Assembly: GCA_000733355.1 (NCBI GenBank)
Contig: JNVV01000074.1
Span: 22,055-86,054, forward strand
Direction of reading: 5' to 3'
DNA from: Falciphora oryzae
Taxonomy: Eukaryota > Ascomycota > Sordariomycetes > Magnaporthales > Magnaporthaceae
Length of the DNA: 64,000 nucleotides
The translations under genes and the position numbers were made by a program. A model generated the notes under the pieces. That model was not told the origin of the DNA and searched no databases. It was given only the letters and a program-made list of their open reading frames with translations. Positions 33,435-43,543 of this stretch are shown here, piece by piece. The stretch's first letter is position 1, and every line of letters starts with the position of its first letter.

Positions 33435-33483
33435 TGAGGCCGCAGCCGTACGGGTTGTGCGCACAGTCGCGGGCCTGGATCTA
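33430..33483 (-). other. In-frame coding remnant beyond the peptide-precursor stop
   Basis: Continuing in frame past TAG (33483-33481), the minus strand encodes IQARDCAHNPYGCGLN, a near copy of the upstream RDCAHNPNGCGL unit, before a later stop. No GT donor or AG acceptor would remove the TAG. It is best read as the lost C-terminal repeat of a longer precursor; readthrough is less likely. Confidence 0.7.
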
Positions 33484-34083
33484 GGCCTCCTCCTCAGCCT
33501 CCTCGTCAATATCGCGGGTGACGTAACGCTGCTTGCTGTACTTGTTGATTGCTTCAAGAAAGGGAGCCGTCTTCAGGGCGCGGGCCTCGATCTCGGCCTC
33601 CTCGCGGCGCTGGACCGAAGCCATCGGTCGCTTAGGGCGAACGCCGTACCGGTCCCGGACGAAGCCCGGCGGCAACTTGGGCTCCCGGGTCTGGAGCTCG
33701 GCCTTCTCGTCAGCCTCTTCGGCAGAGGCCCCGGAGAGACCGCAGCCATTTGGGTTGTGCGCGCAGTCGCGACTGAGGAGTCCGATCATCGGCTTCTTAG
33801 GGCGAACGCCGTACCGGTCCCGGACGAAGCCAGGCGGCAGCTTGGGCTCCCGGGTTTGGAGCTCGGCGTCCTCCTCGGCCTCCTCGTCAGTGACGTCGCG
33901 CTTGTTCCAAGGAGACCTGGCGCCCTTGTACGGCCGCGGCTTGATCACGACGTCGCGCGGGTCGCGCTTGGCGACCAGGCTGGCGGCGCCGGCGGGCTGC
34001 TCCGGCGAAAGGGGCATGGCGGCGGCCTGGGCGACCAGGAGGGCCAGGATGGCGGCGCCGACGGAACCGCTGAAGAGTTGCAT
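33481..34083 (-). CDS. Secreted, KEX2-processed repeat-peptide precursor
   Basis: Single exon, 200 aa, starting at 34083, where the ATG opens a signal peptide (MQLFSGSVGAAILALLVAQA). Dibasic KR/RR sites at 39-40, 61-62, 151-152 and 159-160 fit KEX2 cleavage in the Golgi. A 24-residue unit (AELQTREPKLPPGFVRDRYG...) occurs identically at 73-96 and 128-151, each after an acidic EEAEED/EEADEK spacer. Between them is RDCAHNPNGCGL (105-116), a two-cysteine peptide. After the TAG stop the same frame continues with a second copy, RDCAHNPYGCGL (33471-33436), so the gene looks truncated by a nonsense change. The layout resembles fungal KEX2-processed repeat proteins, which include RiPP precursors. No modifying enzyme gene is seen next to it. 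Confidence 0.8.
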   Translation of the reverse strand: MQLFSGSVGAAILALLVAQAAAMPLSPEQPAGAASLVAKRDPRDVVIKPRPYKGARSPWNKRDVTDEEAEEDAELQTREPKLPPGFVRDRYGVRPKKPMIGLLSRDCAHNPNGCGLSGASAEEADEKAELQTREPKLPPGFVRDRYGVRPKRPMASVQRREEAEIEARALKTAPFLEAINKYSKQRYVTRDIDEEAEEEA

Positions 34084-34170
34084 TTTGAGGATGGGAGAAG
34101 ATGAAAGTTGAAGAAAACAAAGTCTGGAAAGGAAAAAAAAAAAAAAAAAGACAGGAGAGAACGAACAAAA

Positions 34171-34245
34171 GGAAACAAAACAGAAGGAAACAAAACAGAA
34201 GGAAACAAAACAGAAGGAAACAAAACAGAAGGAAACAAAACAGAA
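34171..34245. repeat. 15-bp tandem repeat, five units
   Basis: Unit GGAAACAAAACAGAA, five exact copies plus a degenerate sixth. It lies about 90-160 bp upstream of the peptide-precursor start, in its promoter or 5' UTR. Confidence 0.9.
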
Positions 34246-35315
34246 GGAAATCGAACAAAAGATGAGATGTGATACCAAGGGGATGGTGGTGAAAGAGGGA
34301 AGATGAGAAGGGTTGTGGGTGACGGGCATATTGACGTTTTTTTTTCCGTGGCCGAGGCTCGCGGTTGGGGTCGTATCTGTCTTTCCCATTTGGGTTGGTA
34401 TTTGAGGGTGTTTCGCCAACCCTTGTGCGGGTACCCCAGGCTAGCGACAAGATTTGTTGCATGAACGAGTGCCAAGGTTTAGACCTTTACGTCGAGATGG
34501 TCCATGCGGTCCGCGACGGCACAGCGCTCAGGCCATCCATCAGGCAAGGGAGGCAACTGGCAGGCACATAAATCCAAAAATGGCCTTCGACGGCGAACTT
34601 GGCAGTATCTGGCAGTGCGGGGGTGGGCGCCCCCTGTCGGCTATGGAACGGCTTGACTCGCGGCCATTGGAGGAGCAAAGTCGGGGGGTGTTAGGTGTGA
34701 AAGATAGATCGGAGTGGATATTCGGCGGAGGGATACGGTGATGGATCGCCGATGCCAGTCCTGGACAGGAAGTGGGTGCTGGCATGGGAATCAGTGAATC
34801 GACTCTCGCGGCAGGGAAAAAGTGCGTGCGTAATGCGCCATCCAATAAGACGAGGGGTTGCACCTGCGCAACACCATCATCCAACATCATGGCGGGATCC
34901 GACACCATGCTAGTCCCGGTCTCGCACAAAGGAGTTTTTTTTTTGCCTGGCTTGGTTCAAGAAGCGTCCGTGAAACACTCGTTGGTACATACACAAGTGG
35001 CAGCAAACCCAACCGTGCGAGCGCGATGGTGTACATTCCGGAATAGCCTCACGACGCGTAAATCCGCGATCCAGCCCTTCTATGGAAACGCGAAAGCCCC
35101 TCAGAACCGCGGAAATGCACAAGCCCTGTTGTGCCCACCACTCTCGCCCTTTCTCGTCCATCCATGCGTCCTCCACAGCAGCACAGTACGAGGGAAGACG
35201 CCATCATCTAACCAACATAACCGGAGCGTCTGTCTTGCCGGCCCCAATGCCGATTCCATGCGTGGCGTTCGTTACTGTTTGACGTGGGTAGAAATTAGCT
35301 AATGTATACGATTGT
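34246..35315. other. Intergenic region, no gene seen
   Basis: About 1 kb between the peptide-precursor upstream region and the 3' end of the CadD-type gene. Only short frames without protein character are present. Confidence 0.45.
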
Positions 35316-36308
35316 TTAGAATCCACTTAACGTACCTTTATTGACCTTACCAGCCTCCGGCGACTCCAAAACTTCTGATCGCTGGTGTTGAGCCCGCGGC
35401 TGCCCGGACGACGCTGGCCTTGGAGCAGAAGGGCGCAACTCCAGCGACACAGGATCGGCACTTCCAACCTCGGGAGTCCGCTGAGCTGCTCTCCGCCGCA
35501 GCTTGAACCACATCATCATGCCGATGCATGCCAAGAGGAGGACCGTCGTCACAACCGCGAGGATGGTTGTGCCTGGGTGTGCGGGTTGCGCATCGTCAAT
35601 GCGCTCGACGGACCACGGGTAGCACCCTGATTTGATGATGATAAATATGCCGAGGCCCAGGTAAAGGAAAGGTACCGCTATGCCCGCATATTCCTGAGCC
35701 ACACGCAGAACATGCTTTTCCTTCATGACTAGGAACGCAACGAGGCACCATAGACCGAGCAGGATGTAGTATGTGACGACGTATACCGCTATTTCTGCTG
35801 CCTTCGCTTGTGAAAACAACGGTACGTATGTCCCGATGTTGTCTGCGCCGTTCATGACCGTGATGCTTGCGACTTTGACTATGCTCTTCGCCCGTGTCTG
35901 GGCAGCGGTAGACTCTGCGGTAGTAGTGGACTCTCTGGCAGCGGTGGACTCTCCGGTAGCAGTGGGCTCTCCGGTAGCAGTGGACTCTCCGGCAGCAGTG
36001 GAACTCCCTGGCTCTGTTTCTTTGCTCGGGAAAAGGAGACCAAACATCCACCAGATCCCAAGCAGGATAGGCAGCAGACCGAGAAATCCAATGGGTTCGG
36101 GGGGAAACAGCAGAGAGGCGCCAAAACCAATCATGCTGATGACGACGATAACCGTAAATCCGACAAATTGACCTATCGTGATCCGGATGGGAGTGAGTGC
36201 CTTGCTCACGGACGCCTCTGCATAGAAGGTGACCAGGACGAACATGTCGTCGACATTGGTGATGGCGAACGAGCCGCATGCCGTCCCAACCGCTCCTCCG
36301 AAGTCCAT
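35316..36308 (-). CDS. CadD-family cadmium resistance transporter
   Basis: Single exon, 330 aa. The start at 36308 was chosen because the family N-terminus follows at once (TACGSFAITNVDDMFVLVTF); an in-frame ATG at 36374 adds only non-conserved residues. It has about six membrane segments in two halves: ITNVDD at 17-22 opens the first, and NGADNIGTYVPLF opens the second, both diagnostic of the CadD family (PF03596). Members export cadmium or related cations; the substrate here is inferred. The central loop (about 95-140) contains six 6-residue Thr/Ser repeats (GESTAT type) coded by an 18-bp tandem repeat, an unusual expansion. The C-terminal tail is cytosolic and Pro/Arg rich. It lies 1.5 kb from the calcium-transporter cluster. 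Confidence 0.88.
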   Translation of the reverse strand: MDFGGAVGTACGSFAITNVDDMFVLVTFYAEASVSKALTPIRITIGQFVGFTVIVVISMIGFGASLLFPPEPIGFLGLLPILLGIWWMFGLLFPSKETEPGSSTAAGESTATGEPTATGESTAARESTTTAESTAAQTRAKSIVKVASITVMNGADNIGTYVPLFSQAKAAEIAVYVVTYYILLGLWCLVAFLVMKEKHVLRVAQEYAGIAVPFLYLGLGIFIIIKSGCYPWSVERIDDAQPAHPGTTILAVVTTVLLLACIGMMMWFKLRRRAAQRTPEVGSADPVSLELRPSAPRPASSGQPRAQHQRSEVLESPEAGKVNKGTLSGF

Positions 36309-37214
36309 GATGCCAGCAGAGTTGACGCGCAGGGCGGCTGTCAATGGAAGCACTATTGGCTCGGAGCTCAGCAAGGCTCGCGGAAAAGATGCGCGAGGCC
36401 CAGCAGGTTCGCGGGTTCAAGACTCCAATGATTTTCAGACAAGAGTCGTCGGGCCATTCGACGCGGAGCAGGAGTAGGACAAGAGTGCTGGACGCGCTGC
36501 GCCGCGCTGCGCCACACCGTATCGGCAAGTCCCGACTTTGCAAAGTTTACGTGATAAAAAATGTGAAACGTATCTGGTCGAGGCTCGTGCACTGCTTTGA
36601 CCCCCGACGCACGGCCCACTCAAGAGACGCTCCAACGGGGTTCAGGTATCCAATGGCATTGGCTCACCAAACAATACAGCCCGCGTTTTGCACAGCGACG
36701 GGCGTGATTAGCTCTGAAAATAAACCGTCTATGCCCAGGCGGGGCGCTTGTAGGAGGATGAGAAGACCTGATGACGCGGCGGCTCGGTGTGTGCCAGAGT
36801 TGACCCCACTGAGATTCGCAACTGTGGAATGGGCGAACCAGAAGCTGAGTTTTGGCGCCGTGATGGGCGGTGCAACCATCCAAAGTGAATTACTAGCGGG
36901 GTTATCGACAAGCGGCATACGCTGCAATACGTAAGCTTTTTTTGACTGCTGCTCACCGAGAGGGACGCGATGTTATTATATGGCCCCGTTAACCCTGACC
37001 AGACCGACGTCAAACTCCAGCATTCAGCAATGGTCCTCAACTGCCACCCACCTATCTGGGTACGGATCATGAGCCATTGCCAAAACGACGGCGCGACCGC
37101 CTATGACAACAGCAACAACAGCACCCGCCCACCTACCTTACCACCAAGCTAGCACCCCCCGGGAGTAAACATTCACAACGCTCATCTTCGAATCATCCAC
37201 CTAGGATTGCCAAC
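36309..37214. other. Shared upstream region of the CadD gene and a small membrane protein gene
   Basis: The two flanking genes diverge, so this 0.9 kb should contain both promoters. No additional gene is supported. Confidence 0.4.
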
Positions 37215-37421
37215 ATGGGCGTCATCTCCGCCGCCATCAAGATCGTCATCATTGTCGTCGTCGTCGTCGCCCTCCTCGGTTTCTTGAGCTGCGGGGCCTT
37301 GATATACCGGGCGCGCAAACTAAAGGCCAAGCGGGCCAACGACGAGCTGGAAAACAACCCCGTGCCGTCGCAGTTCGGCATCATGGCGCCCCCGCCGGTC
37401 TATTCCCAACAACCGAAGTAG
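37215..37421 (+). CDS. Small single-pass membrane protein
   Basis: 68 aa. The ATG sits in good fungal context (GCCAACATGGGC). Residues 4-30 form one hydrophobic helix (AAIKIVIIVVVVVALLGFLS), followed by a basic stop-transfer stretch (YRARKLKAKRANDE) and a Pro-rich C-terminus ending PPPVYSQQPK, containing a PPxY motif that could bind WW-domain ubiquitin ligases (inference). Function is unknown. Its length makes it easy to miss. Confidence 0.65.
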   Translation: MGVISAAIKIVIIVVVVVALLGFLSCGALIYRARKLKAKRANDELENNPVPSQFGIMAPPPVYSQQPK

Positions 37422-37832
37422 GACCCTCCGCGGGCCCCGGGATACGTGCGCATAGCGGAACGGCACATGTATATGGCCTAGTCGCTAGTACAGGACGAAA
37501 TCGAGCATTGGGGAGAAAGCGGGGCCTGGATGGATTTTGTTTGGATAGTATCAAGGCTTTCCTCTACAGGTCCCAGAGTTTTCATTGACGCAAGCACCGA
37601 CGGCCTGCACTCTTGTACTTCGATTCCTCGCCATCCGTTAATTTACGTTACATTTGGAGCGCCCTGCCGGTGCTGTGACAACAGCGGTAGCGGCGGCTTA
37701 TCATTATCCCCACCGGTCGCTTTATATCCCCCCGCCTGCTTTTTTTTTTTTTTTTCCGTTTTTTATCCTTCCACGTAGCACTTAATGCTGATGCCCCTTG
37801 CCAGACGACTCGCTGACGGGAAAAGCGGATTT
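37422..37832. other. Intergenic region between convergent genes
   Basis: 3' flanks of the small membrane protein gene and CAX copy 1. Contains a T16 run near 37740 and no visible gene. Confidence 0.45.
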
Positions 37833-39538
37833 TTATGATATGTCGGGATGAACAAAGAGTGCGACGGCGATAATAAAATACCTAGTGGCACCGTCTGTCA
37901 GTGAACGCAGCAAGATAAATAATAATAATGACGATGGTAATAACAAATAAATAAATAAAAGGGGGATGGGGATAGAAGGGGGAAAGGAGGCTTCAGGAAA
38001 GAGACCACCCAAACCAAATACTTACGCGCCTATCAACAGATATCCTTCAAAATAGTTGGTCCGGCCGCCTCGAACGAGACAGTTGACAACAAGCACCGAC
38101 AGGGAGGTCACAGTCGTCTGGAAGGTGTCGAACCTCAACGACATGTCCTTCTGCAGCACCCAGCCCAGGATCACCATGAATGGCGTGACGAACAGGGAAA
38201 TTTGCAGCGTGCTCCCGACGATGACCCCGATCGCGAGGTCGAGCTTGCCGCCTAGGGCCCACTTGACGGTCGTGGCATACTCGCCGGCGTTGCCGACGAT
38301 GGGGACGATGATCAAGCCGACGAAGGCCCTGCTGACTTGGAACGTTGCCACGAAGCCGCCGACGCTGTCGACGAGATGGTCGGAGCACACCGAAACAGCG
38401 ACCGTCGCCATTACGAGGACCACTATCGCAGCCGCAGGGTGCAGTGGTTGTTGGCCGCTCGGAGGCTCGTCTTGGGAGAAGAGGTGGCGGTGGCTTTTGA
38501 CCGAAAAGTAGAGATAGACCATGTAGAATAGCAGAAGAATAATGGATGCCGCGCGTGATAACGACAGTACGGAGCTGTTGGGGTCCGTGGGGGGCGCGGC
38601 CTTCTTCTCCATCATGTTGGCGAAGAGAGCAGACGGAACGATGATGGCGGCGGACGACACATTCATCAACGAGGACATGAGGCCGGCCACGTCGATGTTG
38701 AACTCGAGCTGTTTTCTCCGGAGACCGCCGGCGAAGAAGCAGGTCCCAAGAATCTTGAACCAGGCCTCAGCAACGTACTGCTGTTGGGGTGGATGAACGG
38801 GGGGTTGGGGAGGGAGGCAAGGCAACGGGGCCAAAGTAAGGGGCTTCGTACCAGCAGCATCCCCGATAGAATACTACCGACCATGGCTGATTGGACGATT
38901 GCGATTTCGTTTTGCTTCAGCGCCGTTACGCCAACCTAACCGAGCGTGGCATACTGGTCAGGGCCGTTCTTCACAACAGAGAGGAGGAGGGCGGCAGTGG
39001 GATGGGGATGGGGGAAAGGGAGAAAACCGACAATCATCTCGACGGCGTTGCCAAATGTCGCATTGATCAGGCCGCCGAAGATCTGGCCCACGCTCGCCGA
39101 GAGCTCTTCGGTCGAGTAGGAGAGGATCTCGGCGAGGGGAAAGAAGGCCAGGAAATTGATGGCAAAGACCCACGTGTCATCCCATCCTTGGATGCCGGCA
39201 ATGATGCCCAGCGGGACACAGAACAGCAGCACGTTTGCCCAGCTGCAGAGCAGCGTCCCCTTTGCTGCGCGCAGCGTCTCGCTCCCAAACGCGACGGCCC
39301 AATGCCGGCGTGGAGGACCCTCTTCGGAGGAGGGATCGGGGTGCTGCTCTCGGCCGAGCTGGCTAGCGCTTCTGCGCCCGAGCAGGCCGGTGGTCTCGGT
39401 CGCGCAGGCCTCTGGAGGAGCGGACATGGTCTCGCGGGCGGGCGTCGTTGGTGGGATGCCGAGGTGCGACAGTCCGCAGTTGCGCTTCAAGGGGCTGCTG
39501 GTTGTAGGGCCATTCAGCAGTGCAATGGTGGGACGCAA
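37833..39538 (-). CDS. Vacuolar-type Ca2+/H+ exchanger, CAX copy 1
   Basis: Exons 39538-39032, 38935-38852, 38753-38026 and 37881-37833, giving 455 aa (an in-frame Met at 39427 is an alternative start). The last exon restores the family C-terminus (LIGAYFIIAVALFVHPDIS). CAX exchangers move Ca2+ into the vacuole against protons. The c-1 signature GNAVEMI is at about 163-169 and c-2 GNAGEYATT at about 348, both with the transport glutamate, so this copy appears functional. The hydrophilic loop with DEPPSGQQP lies in the middle. The first donor (GTCGGT) and third acceptor (TTCAAG) are weak but are forced by frame and by the same intron positions in the two sister genes. It is divergent from CAX copy 2, with 211 bp between. 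Confidence 0.85.
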
Positions 39539-39749
39539 AACGAGTTGGTATGGTTGTTGTGGTGAAAGTCCGTTACGGCGCGGGGTCCCTACGGTATCGT
39601 GGTCTATCTAACGGGCGGGGCAGGGCTGGCTTTGCTTTGCAGCGGGCGCCACCAGCCAGGCTGACGCGTCCTCATCTCAGACAGCTCCATGCCGCGATCG
39701 GCTCCGTCTTGTCACGACAACAACAATCCTCACGACGAGCAGCAGTTCG
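39539..39749. promoter_or_regulatory. Bidirectional upstream region of CAX copies 1 and 2
   Basis: 211 bp between two divergent starts; it must hold both core promoters unless start sites are internal. No exact calcineurin-response (Crz1-type) site was recognised by eye. If copy 2 starts at 39689 the gap is 150 bp. Confidence 0.45.
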
Positions 39750-41293
39750 ATGAGTCCTCCGGCCATTCGATTTCGTTTACGCCACCGCGCCCAAACACAA
39801 CCACGGGTTCCCCGGTCCAGCTCGATCTCCCCGATGCCTGGCGATGATGGCCCGGGTACGCCCGTTCTCTTAGCCGGAACTGGGTCTTGGGTTGTGCGCG
39901 AAGTTCCGGCGTCTATTTCGCGGCGGGACACGTATCGCGATTTTCGAGACGCCTATCAACGGAGCCGTGTCAACACCCTATTGGTCTTGATGCCCGTCGC
40001 CATTGTTGCTGGCGCTCGCGGCTGGCCTCCCACGACCACCTTCTGGCTCAATTTCCTGGCCATGATGCCCCTGGGATCGTTGATGTGGCTGTCGCTCGTC
40101 GAGTTGTCCGCAATGACGGCGCAGCACACGGGCGGCTTCTTGAGGGCCATGTTTGTCAACGGGATCGAGATGATTGTAAGACAAGATGGATCCACGGCGG
40201 GCGCGAGCTCTTGATGTGTCTGCTCTCTGCTCCGGCTGACGTGCTTCCTTCCGCTCGCGCAAGCTTGTAACGGTTGCCCTGATCAAGGGGCACACTCATA
40301 TCGTCCATTCCGTCGTGATTGGGAGCGTCTTGTCGTACTCTCTCTTGGTGGGTGGTACTCCGTCTACCTCCTCTCCCCTCCGGATAAGGTCGATGTTCTG
40401 ACATGCCTGCTGTAGGTCCTGGGGAGCAGCTTTTTCTTCGCCAGCTTGGGCAAGGAAAAGGTCTATTTTGAACGGAAACTGATAGGGGTCCTGTCGTCTC
40501 TCTTGGTCACGGTGTCTCTTTGCCTTATCTCCCCTGCCATGGTATCGATCAAGGTGACGGATTCGGAACCTGGAACGATTACCCGCCAAAACATGATCGT
40601 CCTCTCGCGCGGAACCGCCATTGTGCTCTTTCTCCTCTTCCTCGTCTACATGGCCTTCCGGCTCGGCACCCATAGAGGCCTCTTCGCGAACGGCCACGGG
40701 GATCAGCGCCACGCCCGACGCGAAAGCGTTGGCGGGGACCAAGAGGATCCCGACCGCCACTGGGGTGCGTGGACTTCCACGTGCATTCTGGTAGGCGCCA
40801 TCGCTCTGGCAACAGTGTGCTCCACCTACTTGATCGACAGCGCCGACGGCATGGCCGAGGCGGCCAAGATGAGCAGGGCCTTCGTCGGGCTGGTGCTCGT
40901 TCCGGCGGTGGGCAATATTGCCAAGTGCGTCGCCCTGGTGGGCAGGTCCAGGAGGGCAGACGTCGACTTGACCATGCGAACAATCATGAGCAGCGTTTTG
41001 AGCAGCCTGCTGTTCATGTACCCCTTCTCGATCCTGTTTGGTTGGATCATCGGCCAGCCGATGTACCTCGATCTCGACCTCTTCGAAGCGATAGTGTTCT
41101 TCGTGGCCGTCATGGTAATGACCTGCCTGGTGCAATACGGGCGGGCCACCTACTTTGAAGGGGGGATGCTGATAGGGACGTGAGTTACATGTCTGCCATC
41201 CATGGTGGTGCGTGAAGCGAGCAGGGTTGACGTAATATCCGCAGCTATCTGGTCGTCGCCACTGCATTCTTCATACGGCCCGAGGGAGACTAG
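39750..41293 (+). CDS. Divergent CAX-family exchanger, copy 2, with altered signatures
   Basis: Exons 39750-40175, 40264-40347, 40416-41179 and 41245-41293, giving 440 aa. Exon 2 is 84 nt and the last exon 49 nt, identical to copy 1, and the C-terminus is IGTYLVVATAFFIRPEGD. The c-1 motif reads VNGIEMI (136-142) instead of GNxVE, and c-2 reads GNIAKC (about 335), with Lys where the family has the transport Glu. The protein may therefore not transport Ca2+, or may act as a regulator or partner; that is inference. An upstream ATG at 39689 in another frame opens a CAX-like hydrophilic leader, so the true 5' end is uncertain. It is convergent with CAX copy 3. Confidence 0.8.
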
Positions 41294-41661
41294 CGGGGCT
41301 TCCCTGTCTGCTCTCTTCGGGTGGCTCGAGTCGAGATTCAAGCGCGAAGCGGACCGGAGGGTTTAACGATCAGCTCCTGCCCGCTCTACGAGCGCTTCGG
41401 ACCTGGACAGACGAAGAACGGCGCGTGTGTTTGTGTCCCTGATGCATCCGGCATCCGACCAGGGCCGTCCCACGGTCTCCCAGGTCGGGAGTCGCGTCGT
41501 GGGTGCTGGGTGAGGAAGTCGAGGTCGAGGACGTCAGCCAGGCCTTGGCCCTTGACGGAGTGGAACAATGGCGGATCTGAAGCCTGCGAGCCAAGGGACA
41601 GTAGATAATAATACTTTTCGCACAGACGTAGCTAGCTACAAATTCGGTAGGCCTCCGATAA

Positions 41662-43218
41662 CTATTTTGGCACCATTTTCGCCATTTCCCAAATCCGATG
41701 TAAATCCCGCGCTACACCCCAGGACGGATAAAGCAAACCATCCGCGTCTGCATCGCCGAGGTAAATGACCATGGCGACGACGGCATACCTATAACATTAA
41801 CGTACCGTCAGTAGCCGAATACAGGGCGCGGGGGTTGCTCGCTTTTGGAATCCCAAGGACTTACAAAGCCATGAGCATGGCACCGTGGATATACGTGTAC
41901 ATCCCATCTTGGAGCAGGTGATTGACCGCGATGACGGCAAAGAGGACCAGCAGGGCCTCGGAAAACTTGAAGTACAGCGTCATCCGCTCCCCCGAGACCC
42001 AGCCGATCATGACCAGTACCGGGAGCACAAACAGAGCTATCTGCAGGATGCTCGAGACGATGACTCCGACCGCGTAGTTGATGTGTTGCTTCGAGGCGGC
42101 CGCCATGACGGCGGCGCACTCCGGCGCGTTGCTGGCGATGGGGACAAGGACGGCGGCGATAAAGGACTTGGGCAATCCGGTAAGCTCCTCTGTTCTCTCG
42201 GCGCTGTCGAGGATGTAGTATGCGCAGGCCGCGATCAACACAGCTAAGATGACGAGGGCAATGCTATTGACGAGGATGGTGTGGCCTGTGCGACAGGGAC
42301 TCCCACCAGCTCCACCCTGGCTGCCCTCGCTAGTGTCCTCCTCCGCGCTCGGATCGGCCTCATTCTCGGCCTCTAGAAAGATGTGCTTGTGGGTGCTGAG
42401 CTGGAAGTTGAGGTATGTCGCATATGTCAGGAGTAGAACACCGGCCGTCGCCCGGGAGAAGGCCAAAATCTTGTCGTCGATCCCGGAAGCATCGGGCAGA
42501 GTCGAGTAAAGGGCCGTGGGTATAATGAGAGAGACGGAGCTGAGGATCATCAGGGAGGAGAGGGCGTCGGCCACAGCCCTGTTGAAAGGGAGCATGTCCG
42601 GTGTTTTGTACGATGCCATAACGAGGCAAAAGCCGAGGACCTGTCGAGGATTCGACATATTAGTTCCCACCAGGCCAAATGTCCAAGGGTAAAGGTAGGC
42701 ATTACCAGGAGGATATCAGACAGAATGCTTCCGAGCATGACAGACTGGGCGAAGTGGCCATCGCCGTAACTCAGCGCCAGTATACCAACCTGCGATCGCT
42801 TCCCCCGTCAGCCACGACCCGGAAAACGGCCGGGAGGGTCGCCCCGAGAGGGACTCACGATTAACTCGACGGTATTGCCAAACGTAGCATTGATGAGGCC
42901 GCCAACGACATCGCCGAAGAGGCTGGCGAGCGCCTCCGATGACGACGAGACGAACGCGGACAAGGGGATGATGGCTAGGATATTGGATGCCAAGACGGCA
43001 GGGCCGTTCCACCGCAAGAACCCGCCTGCCAAGCCCGCGGGGAGTAGCAGCAAAAGCAGGTTAGCATTTGTGAGCCGAACCGCCGCCTTGGCCTCGCGGA
43101 GCAACAGCGCCGCAGAGCGGTGCAGGAGCGCCGGCGCCAAGACTCGGAATGCCGGCATATCAGCTGCGGGGTTTGACACGGTGTCGGCGCAGCCTGGCAA
43201 GCGACGCGCATGGAGCAA
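41662..43218 (-). CDS. Ca2+/H+ exchanger-like protein, CAX copy 3
   Basis: Exons 43218-42859, 42789-42706, 42640-41865 and 41788-41662, giving 448 aa (a Met 20 codons in is an alternative start). Exon 2 is again 84 nt. The c-1 motif GNTVELI (114-120) is canonical. The c-2 motif SNAPEC (about 316) keeps the Glu but replaces the first Gly with Ser. The loop at about 235-265 is acidic (EAENEADPSAEEDTSEGS). The last exon is longer than in the sister genes and adds a soluble tail (GLLYPSWGVARDLHRIWEMA). Function as a vacuolar cation exchanger is inferred from family; substrate preference may differ. It is divergent from the first Ca2+-ATPase gene with 325 bp between. Confidence 0.82.
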
Positions 43219-43543
43219 TCACCGAGGCACGGAGTATTTACTCGCAAGGACCAACCGTGTCCGCTTCTGGTTCTCTAGCAAGCGGCGCACCACGAGGGCA
43301 GGAGAGATCACGAGGAGCAGACCACGGGTTGTCGCGAAATGCTCGGAGAGGTTGTGGCAGGCAGGGGGCTGGTGCAGCTGACGCGGCCGTCGCAGCCTTG
43401 CCCCCAGCTAACATAACGCTGTGAGCTGGACGCGCATGGCGCTAAAACCCTACAGTAAATTCTGCCGTGGCATCTGCGGTCTGCAACGTCGGTCGGGTCT
43501 GTCGCCACCGTCGGATGCGGGCTTGGCATCGACACGTCCAACA
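43219..43543. promoter_or_regulatory. Bidirectional upstream region of CAX copy 3 and Ca2+-ATPase A
   Basis: 325 bp between divergent starts, so an exchanger and a pump may share control. No specific transcription-factor site could be assigned by eye. Confidence 0.45.

Noticed and set aside
36400..36430. GCGGGTTCAAGACTCC, resembling a tRNA B box
   Set aside because: T-loop position 60 is not a pyrimidine and no cloverleaf can be folded.
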